DNA of 64,000 nucleotides from Micromussa lordhowensis (lineage: Eukaryota > Cnidaria > Anthozoa > Scleractinia > Lobophylliidae), in NCBI GenBank assembly GCA_964020085.1, contig OZ026605.1, positions 2,193,301 to 2,257,300 on the forward strand, in the 5' to 3' direction. The notes beneath the pieces were generated by a model. It was not told the origin of the DNA and made no database searches. It worked only from the letters and a program-made list of their open reading frames with translations. A program made the position numbers and the translations under genes. Shown here in pieces: positions 57,475 to 64,000 of the stretch. The stretch's first letter is position 1, and the number at the start of each line of letters is the position of its first letter.

Positions 57475-58420
57475 GTCAGTAAAATTTGTTAGTTGTCCCA
57501 GTAGCAATTAGTTTAGTTTTTAAAGCCAAGCAAATAACTAACAAGACAAATTTACCTATCTGTTGAACAGTAAATATGTTCTCCAGTTTTCACATTTACT
57601 AAATTGTGTTATCAGGGGGGACTATTTCACTTTTGAGGGGGGTGGGTGATTTGGTATAGGTACGACTTTTTTTACGTATGCATGATATTTGTTGTCAGTG
57701 TAACATGCTTTTTTAAGGACTCACTGAAAGTGCGTGAATTCTTTTTTTCCGGTGGCAGTGGTCGTGTGCATGAATATTTTTTGGTACAAGTATTCTTACA
57801 GAATAGTCTTTTTCAAGAATCTCACATACCCTATCTTCCAACCCTTAAACTAATCGTTTAGTATGATACCCCCGAAAATCATCGCTTTCAACCAAGGGAT
57901 TATCAAGATAACTTATTTTGATAATCTCTTGCTTTCAACTGATTGGGGGTGTTGATATTTCAATTTCGAGATGTGGCGCTTAATGGTCTACTGTGTTTTC
58001 AGCTGCATTAACAGGCAGACGTAATTAAAAACACGTCCATGATACTGAAAGACTTCAAGATGAGAGGTTGGTTTAGTTAATTTTATTCGTCAGTTTTCAG
58101 TCATTAACACTCTAGTCTTTGAAAAAGGGTGCGGTTCCTCACAACATACTAAGCTGGTAAGTGGAAAACCCTGGCTGGGTAAGCTCAAACTTTTGATAAA
58201 CGTTAAAATGATTAAGACTTGGGTAGACGAATTGAAACATACGACTGCAGGCCACTAGTACTGGAAGAAAATAAAAATTTGGATCAACAGTTTTTTGACC
58301 GAATAAAAAAAGTTGACATTGCTACCTCTTTTCTTTAATATAATATGATTAGTATTTTTTTCTTACTGAATTTATGTGTCAACTTTTTTCCGTTACAGAA
58401 GTAAAACTTTTGGCTGAGAG
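57475..58420. other. Upstream region of the 179-residue secreted protein gene
   Basis: No other gene. A pyrimidine-rich TTTTTTCCGTTACAG acceptor ends at 58399, about 20 bp before the ATG, so a non-coding leader exon probably lies upstream. Its position is not resolved. Confidence 0.45.
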
Positions 58421-58960
58421 ATGTTGGCCAAATTCATAATCATCGCCTTCACCGTCGAAGTACTGTTGTCGCAGAATACAGCTTTGGCAAACTGTGTGAA
58501 CACGCCATGTCCTAAATGGGTAAAACTCAACAAGTCACCAGTTTGCTTTGGTGCCAAAGGAAACAGCTTCGGAAAATTCGTTTACGATAAGAACATCTTC
58601 GTAAACTCGTTTATGTTCGTGCACCGCACGGGAACGGTGACGTGCAACAAAAGCCAGTACAGCTACTGGGGTTGTGCTCCTGATCACAAAAACCTCGCTG
58701 TCATCTTAACTGTCGTAGCAGACCAACAAGAGAAAATACTGGCTCCCGCTGCCTCTAAAGTCGATGTGAGAACGGGATGGTACAATCTGGAAGGCTACAC
58801 CTCCTCGTCTTCCGTCCTTGTGTTCTGCGTCCCCAAGAAACCTCACTGCGTCTTCGCTAACAGCGAGCTGCGGCTGTGGTACGGAGAGGATCTGAAGGGC
58901 TCCACGGAGAGCGACAACGGTGGTAGAACGTGCGCAGATGTGTATGGCCTTTTGGCTTAA
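58421..58960 (+). CDS. Secreted eight-cysteine protein, single coding exon
   Basis: 179 aa. Signal peptide 1-23 (MLAKFIIIAFTVEVLLSQNT, cleavage after ALA), so the mature chain starts NCVNTPCPKW. Eight Cys (25, 30, 42, 75, 85, 136, 143, 171), an even number consistent with disulfides. The C-terminus has LRLWYGEDLKGSTE, SDNGGRTCADVYGLLA. I recall similar WYGEDL...GR.C.DVY C-terminal domains in cnidarian secreted and skeletal-matrix-like proteins, but the name is not certain. The start is the first Met after a splice acceptor at 58399. No transmembrane segment besides the signal peptide. Codon use is richer in G+C than the flanks, as expected for a real gene. AATAAA is at 59075, about 115 bp past the stop. 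Confidence 0.88.
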   Translation: MLAKFIIIAFTVEVLLSQNTALANCVNTPCPKWVKLNKSPVCFGAKGNSFGKFVYDKNIFVNSFMFVHRTGTVTCNKSQYSYWGCAPDHKNLAVILTVVADQQEKILAPAASKVDVRTGWYNLEGYTSSSSVLVFCVPKKPHCVFANSELRLWYGEDLKGSTESDNGGRTCADVYGLLA

Positions 58961-59074
58961 AGCAATCTTCGCTAAGTCGAGTGCAGGCCATATCTTGACA
59001 CCTCGAACAGTGCAATATTTAGAATAGCGATATTTAGAAGAAAAGAAATATTCAGTTGTAGTTGCTTTTTTGAC

Positions 59075-59080
59075 AATAAA
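59075..59080 (+). terminator. Polyadenylation signal of the 179-residue protein gene
   Basis: AATAAA about 115 bp after the stop codon. Confidence 0.6.
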
Positions 59081-59814
59081 GTTCGCTCGAGGTGGGGAAT
59101 CAGTGTTGTGTTGGCTCATGGATTAAATCCTTCAAAACAGCCTGTTGTTTTATCCTAGCGCTCGTTGCAGGAACCTGTAGCTAATGCAAACTTTTCATCA
59201 TTTTTCTGCAAGTACCTTTTTATGGACGGAATTCTCGGGGTAAGTTAGAGTTTGCATGATTTGAGGTCTTAGCAAAATTGGCTTACACTAATCGAAAAAC
59301 AAAAAAAGTCACCACAAAGCGAAATGAAGAAATACAAAGAGGGAAGAAGAGACAGAGAGAGAAAGGACAGAAAATTAGGGCAGCGTATATGCTTTAGAAA
59401 AATTCTTAAAGAATTGAAATATTTACGCAACTGCTTCTTTCTTGCAACCTCTCGCATTTTTAACAAGTCAGAGAAAGGCAATTAGCAACAACTGATCAAA
59501 CACATTGCCCACTAGGTGGAATAATAAAATAAAAACACATGCAGTCAACGCTACCCCACGCCCGGTATAAGGAGGGGGTGGTCGTCGTACCTTTAAGGGT
59601 GTTCAGCCACAGACCCACAGCGGGAGCTTTTGCGGTACCTGTTAGGGTATAGAGCCGAAAAAAAAGACAGGATATAATGTGCTGTTTTAGAATGGTACCT
59701 CTTAGGGGTGAGAACAGTTTCAAGCCACGCCCAAAAAACAGGATCTTGGTACCCTACGAACACCTGTGTCTTCTTTATCTGGGAGGCCCCTCCCAGGAGA
59801 CCTTGATTTTTCTG
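59081..59814. other. Intergenic, no gene
   Basis: About 59585-59760 has GGTACCTTTAAGGG, GGTACCTGTTAGGG and GGTACCTCTTAGGGG words about 50-65 bp apart, an imperfect tandem repeat. The rest shows nothing. Confidence 0.45.
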
Positions 59815-60105
59815 GATGTCACGAAAAACCGAATCTAATATTGTTTTATTATACATTGTTTTAAAGAAAATAAAGACAAATGCATTATGTTGAAGAAGCG
59901 ATTTGACCATCCATGCCACATCACCTGTGAACTTGACATTGCTCTTGGAAATCATGCATTGCGTACACAACCTACAGATTATTCACTAATCTGCTAGCAG
60001 ATTAGTGAATAATCTGTAGGTTGTGCTGTTTCCCAGAATTAACTGTAGGCTTTTAGCCAATGAGAAGACAGATGATGACTACAATGTATAATAATCACAG
60101 TTATA
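59815..60105. mobile_element. TIR element with ATTGTTTTATTATACATTG end, copy 2
   Basis: Left AATATTGTTTTATTATACATTG and right CAATGTATAATAATCAC are inverted. A central perfect palindrome ACCTACAGATTATTCACTAATCTGC..TAGTGAATAATCTGTAGGT lies at about 59970-60024. Related to 35876-36190. Confidence 0.65.
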
Positions 60106-60127
60106 TATATACAACATATTAGGTAGT

Positions 60128-60330
60128 TGTGAAATTAGCTCAGTTAGTAGAGCACTGCACCGGTATCGCAGAGGTCATGGGTTCAAATCCTGTCCAAGCC
60201 TGAATTTATTTCAAGCTTTAATTTCACAACTGCTCAAGTTGTGTGCATAACTGCAATGATCAATCATGTATTTATATCTTTCTCTGCAGTTCAAATATAA
60301 GATCTTTCAAATACTGACTTGAATATGAAA
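60128..60330 (+). repeat. tRNA-derived SINE, family 2, copy with intact A and B boxes
   Basis: A box TAGCTCAGTTAGTAGAGCA at 60136 and B box GGGTTCAAATCC at 60179. The would-be acceptor arms (GTGAAAT and CAAGCCT) do not pair, so this is not a tRNA gene. The body (GTGTGCATAACTGCAATGAT..CTGCAGTTCAAATATAAGATC) matches 40222-40316. Confidence 0.7.
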
Positions 60331-60802
60331 GCATGTTAAATGAGGATTTTAATAACACATATCTTTTACAATGTTCGGCAAAGTTCTCTTTAAGGATCTG
60401 GAGACGAGGCAAAGGATGCATGAATTAACATAAGAATCCTGAAATAATTCTGTACTTCAGTACCTTTAATGAGGAATTAATCTGCTGTATTTACCATTTC
60501 ATATAAAAACTTAGGAAAGTCTATTTCTTGACTCTTCAAGCAAAGATATTGTTTGTAAACATATTTTCCACTTTTTGCCAGGGTGAGAAAAAGGTCCCCT
60601 GATCATAGATTAACTTTCAGGTCAGTACAACAGACAGACTAACACCACAGTTGTCCTTCAACAATAAACAGCTTTAAAAAGAGATTGTAACTGATTGCTT
60701 GTAAAACTGTCAAAGACAATCACACATTCCATTATCACAGTAAAACCAATGTTTGATGGAACATTCAGATGACATGATGTCAAGGCTGAACAGTACAATT
60801 TA

Positions 60803-62153
60803 TTAGGACTTTGCAGTTTCCTTTTCTGCATCTTTAACTGTTTGTTTTGTTGCCATTTCAACTGTTGCGGCAAGCTCTGCAGTCCGTTGTTTCACATACT
60901 CCTCATCCTCAGGTCTTATTCTTAGTAACTTTCCTTTCTGTTCGTAAACCCAGTTACGAATCTAAAGAAGTAAAAAGAAGTGCTGTGACTAACTGTATTG
61001 TTGAAGCAGGGATGTGACCTCCAATCAGGGTAAATGGTTGCCACAGACATCCCTTTTCAAAGTTCCCTGACTTTTCCCTGATAAAAATAAAATTTCCCTG
61101 ACCAAAGAAATGCAAAATGGCAGGTCCAGTAGAGGCTTCTTCTTCAACTCATTCATTAAGAGTAATAATTTTCAACAAATTTTCCTTATTCATTAAGGAA
61201 AAAATATCATTGAGATTACAGTGACCCAAACTGTTTCTTCCAGCCTTCAATGGTATTAAATGAGCCATATTAAAATATTTCAATTTTCCCTGACTTTTCT
61301 TCAAAATGTCAAAAATGAAATTCCCTGAAATTTCCCTAACCTTTAGGATTTTTTTTCTGTGACCTTTTCCTTACCAGTGGCAATCCTGGGGTAATTTTTC
61401 AGTAATCTTATATCATTTGACCCATGCAAAGAGCCAAAAGTGTACAAACATAAGCCTGACTACAGATTTACAGCGACTGAGCTTAAAATGCTCTGAAAAT
61501 TTTTAGGTAGAAACACACAGTTTTGAGTTTACAAGACATGTTTCAGATGACCAACATCCATCGTCAGTTGCGAATACAAGTGAACCGCTAGTCATTGTAT
61601 TTTCTAGCACCTCACTTTCACGTTGTTACTTAATTAGTATTCATACATTCTATTAGCTATCTTTATATCACGCCGACTAGCGGTTCACTTGTATTCGCAA
61701 CTGACGATGGATGTTGGTCATCCGAAACATGTCTTGTAAACTGAAAACTGTGTGTTTCTACCTTAAAGTTGTTTCATGTCTGCTACTAGTTTGAAAACTC
61801 TGAAAATTGCAAAATGCAAGCGGTTTTTAAGTAATATATCAAACATGAAAGACCATGTCTGGTCACATTTCCAAACACTGAGAAGAGAGTTGAAAATATG
61901 AAGCATAGCAGGATATTTTTGTCAAACATCAAGATGTATAGAAATGTGGTGGACCACTGTCTCGAGTGTGTTATTTATCTTCTGAATCAGAACTAAAACT
62001 ATCAGCCATAGAAAAAGAAGTGATATCTTCACTGTGTGTGAAATCTGGGAGACAGTGAGACAGAGCCAGCACAGATTACAGAGAACTAACTTACTGGTAT
62101 GAAGCAATGTTCTCCTTTATACTCTGGAATGAATATACAGTAAAGTCCAGCAG
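60803..62153 (-). CDS. Last two coding exons of an unrecognised gene
   Basis: Exon 62153-62095 encodes AGLYCIFIPEYKGEHCFIP (its first two bases finish a codon from an upstream exon). It joins in phase to 60961-60803, IRNWVYEQKGKLLRIRPEDE, EYVKQRTAELAATVEMATKQ, TVKDAEKETAKS-stop. Splice sites are TTCCAAG, GTAAGT and CTTTAG. The fragment is a short hydrophobic stretch, then a basic segment and a charged helical tail, as in small single-pass, perhaps mitochondrial or ER, proteins. Family unknown. The first exon was not found; it may lie beyond the window. An AATAAA overlaps the stop codon. Confidence 0.6.
61010..61380. repeat. Repeat with TTCCCTGACTTTTCCCTGA words
   Basis: TTCCCTGA recurs six or more times at 61070-61340. 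In the intron between the two exons of the unrecognised gene. Confidence 0.5.
61532..61570 (-). ncRNA. Hammerhead-like motif, left arm
   Basis: Mirror of the right-arm motif: CTGACGA at 61567-61561, GAAA at 61544-61541, cleavage-site C at 61535. It has TGAAA where the right arm has CGAAA, a change at the base of stem II. Confidence 0.5.
61698..61736 (+). ncRNA. Hammerhead-like motif, right arm
   Basis: CAA (61698-61700), CTGACGA (61701-61707), stem II GGATG/CATCC, GAAA (61724-61727), CATG giving helix III AC/GT with an AT loop, TC with C as the cleavage-site base (61733), then TTG pairing with CAA. Every core position fits the consensus. Stem I is only 3 bp before it opens. Confidence 0.5.
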
Positions 62154-62287
62154 CTTGGAAAAAAAAACAAATATATCAGTAAATAAGACCAATAAGATAA
62201 ACATGTGGACAAATGCACAGATAGCATTGGCAAATTAAGAGTCAGCTAAACCTACTGGTCAATGCTAAATGATCAAATAATTCAGTA

Positions 62288-62660
62288 ACAATTAGATTAT
62301 AAGCTTGCCCTTGGCCTCATCAACTATCACCTCATAGAAATAAATAATCTAATTGTCTCAGTAAAGAATTCTAACTGAAATTAATTCAAAGAACGGTATC
62401 AAATTATTTCTCTACGTATTATCAAGTTTCATGCTTTAACAAAATTGCACAGACTGAATAATACTATCATTGGCAATTTACAGTTGTTTGCATGTGCACA
62501 TCTGTTTTTTCAATAATTTCAAATTTTCAAAGTCAAGAATCCATTAATGCCCTTTCAGTCTTCTTCAGGAATGCAATAAATTATCCATTTGGATCTAAAA
62601 CGAAACCGAAAAAAATGTCACCATTTGTAGACGACTGACAGCCACTGCACTCTAATTACA
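62288..62660. repeat. Repeat related to 30742-31090
   Basis: CAATTAGATTAT..CATCAACTATCACCTCATAGAAAT..AATCTAATTG followed by AATTCTAACTGAAATTAA, as at 30742-30870. Divergent copy with a shortened palindrome. Confidence 0.6.
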
Positions 62661-63141
62661 CAATAGAGTGTTTCTGCCAAGGAACTATCGGCTGATAGTT
62701 CCCCCTCAAAAATTCAATGTTCTTAAAACAAATATTTGCCTGAGAAGCAAAGACATAAACAATCTATTGTCTTTATTGTTCAATTTTCTTCTGCGTGCCA
62801 GTTTAAAACTCATGATGAATTATTTTCAACTTTTTTTACATGAAAGCCGTGACAGCAATATGTAAAATTTGAAAAAGAAAATAGACAACAACCCACTACA
62901 GTTTCAACTGTTTATTCTCTACATGCCCACTTGTTTACAGAAACATTTTCACAGATGGGTACTATCCATCCAGGTATGGGCTGAGTGTCTCTCTGCAGAT
63001 GAACACTATCAGGTCACATGATCAATTTAAACCAATGAATATCGGAGAAAATTTAGTGGTGAACTATAATGGCTGATAGCGTACAAGTAACTCAACTAAT
63101 CATATTGCAGCACTAGCACTTTCATTGTCAGATACTTAAGC
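62661..63141. other. Intergenic, no gene recognised
   Basis: AAGGAACTATCGGCTGATAGTTCC at 62680-62703 is a near-perfect short hairpin. Nothing else is seen. Confidence 0.4.
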
Positions 63142-63597
63142 CGTGTTCACACTAAATGTTAATTATATTCAACTGAATTACGATTCAATCTATCATACTC
63201 CATTCGATTTTATTCAATTATGGTTCTATTCACAAACTAGGCAGGGTAACCTCGCAATCTAAAGTTGAAAACAAAATGGCGCCCTATCAAACAGCTGCCA
63301 TGATATTCATCGCAATACTTGATTTGGAGGCCAGGAGAAAGGCAAAGGAAGCATTGAAGGCTAAAAGAAGAAAAATACGCCCTCTGAAACAGCAACAACG
63401 GATGAGACAAACCACCACGTGTCCACCATTTTGTTCAATCACGCACTGTAATTACTTCAAACAACCCCCTTTGGGTTGTTTGAAGTAATTGTAATCCAGT
63501 TATAATCAGGAACTGTAATTAGTTGATGTGAACCCATTTCATATTTAATTCGATTATAATCCGATCATAATCGAGGCCTAATGTGAACACGGCTTTA
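63142..63597. mobile_element. PIF/Harbinger-like non-autonomous element
   Basis: Ends AGCCGTGTTCACACTAAATG and TAATGTGAACACGGCT are inverted and flanked by TTA. A short plus ORF from ATG at 63276 (MAPYQTAAMIFIAILDLEAR, then AKEALKAKRRKIRP) is probably an ORF remnant. An inner hairpin TTACTTCAAACAACCCCC..GGGTTGTTTGAAGTAA lies at 63451-63488. Confidence 0.7.
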
Positions 63598-64000
63598 GAG
63601 ACTGGTTAGCATTGTTAAAATTTAACGTAACTTTGTAACTGACAATGACAAAAGTTTCTGTTGAAAACATGTCTTAAAAAAAACTTTAAAACGTTGTTCT
63701 TTTTCCTAAATAAGCTTGAATATATAAGCTTAATAATTAGACTTATTAACAGTCAAATACTGAGTGTTATAATGATACCAACCATTGTACAATCGACCAA
63801 TGCAAATGACTGACACCTCTTCGTATTGACTAAGCTTACCCCTTTTTGAGCTGTAGAATATAACATTTTGTAAGCGCACCTTACACATGTTATTATTCAA
63901 CAAATTGTAACACTAATATGGTCATGATTAGCCTGTTCCAGGCTCTCGGTAGTTGGGGACGAGCGAAAACGAGCGAGAAAAAACGAGGGAGGACTAAGGC
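63598..64000. other. Window end, no gene recognised
   Basis: AT-rich sequence. The final 70 bp (GCCTGTTCCAGGCTCTCGG, then GAGCGAAAACGAGCGAG) look like the beginning of another repeat cut by the window edge. Confidence 0.35.

Larger units (their letters stand above)
61508..61760. repeat. 86-bp inverted pair, each arm with a hammerhead-like core
   Basis: Arms 61508-61593 and 61675-61760 are inverted copies around about 80 bp of unique sequence. Differences are few (TCATCTGAAAC against TCATCCGAAAC, and CTCAAAACTG against CTGAAAACTG, read in the same orientation). Each arm contains a complete hammerhead-like core. Confidence 0.8.

Noticed and set aside
58706..59119. 137-codon minus-strand ORF
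   Set aside because: Antisense to the secreted eight-cysteine protein exon.
60129..60203. Possible tRNA gene (A and B boxes, possible anticodon GGT)
   Set aside because: Acceptor ends do not pair and the anticodon stem has a mismatch. The flanking body repeats at 40.2 kb, so it is a tRNA-derived SINE.

Overview
The window reads as nuclear DNA of an animal, most likely an anthozoan cnidarian and plausibly a stony coral. The reasons are AT-rich sequence, multi-exon genes with GT-AG introns, dense young DNA transposons, MITEs and SINEs, LINE, Penelope-like and Tc1/mariner remnants, and tandem repeats carrying hammerhead-ribozyme-like cores. The organism call is inference. The gene structures below are read from the sequence, and every internal exon joins in frame.

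Five host genes can be supported. (1) A TRAF6-like adaptor on the minus strand, 28430 to 3843, has 8 coding exons and 545 codons before the stop: RING, TRAF-type zinc fingers, coiled coil and a C-terminal MATH/TRAF domain. (2) A clan-4 cytochrome P450 on the minus strand, 48870 to 37617, has 14 coding exons and 513 residues, with membrane anchor, I-helix AGHDTT, ExxR and the heme-Cys loop. (3) A two-exon gene for a 126-residue secreted six-cysteine protein lies on the plus strand, 53324 to 54970. (4) A single-coding-exon gene for a 179-residue secreted eight-cysteine protein lies on the plus strand, 58421 to 58960. (5) The last two coding exons of an unrecognised gene lie on the minus strand, 62153 to 60803.

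The rest is mobile or repetitive. Intron 2 of the TRAF gene (about 14.9 kb) holds a near-perfect array of four 2.6-kb units (8809-19246), each with a decayed two-exon reading frame, plus a broken P2X7-like C-terminal domain at 20.2-20.75 kb. Intron 1 holds an L1/Tx1-type reverse transcriptase remnant, a foldback MITE and a PIF/Harbinger-type element. Between the TRAF and P450 genes (28.4-37.6 kb) are foldback elements, a LINE split by a Tc1/mariner-type element whose two ends are identical 283-bp MITE-like units, a second LINE 3' end, and a Penelope-like 3' end. P450 introns hold SINEs and foldback elements. A second copy of the split LINE, also interrupted by a TIR element, lies upstream of the P450.

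The most notable finding is a set of hammerhead-like folds in unrelated repeats: in the Penelope-like 3' tail (36607-36647), in a 167-bp tandem array resembling animal retrozymes (56946-57474) with a solo relative at 45.0 kb, and in an 86-bp inverted pair at 61.5-61.76 kb. All but the solo and one array copy have a two-base-pair helix III that is self-complementary or nearly so.
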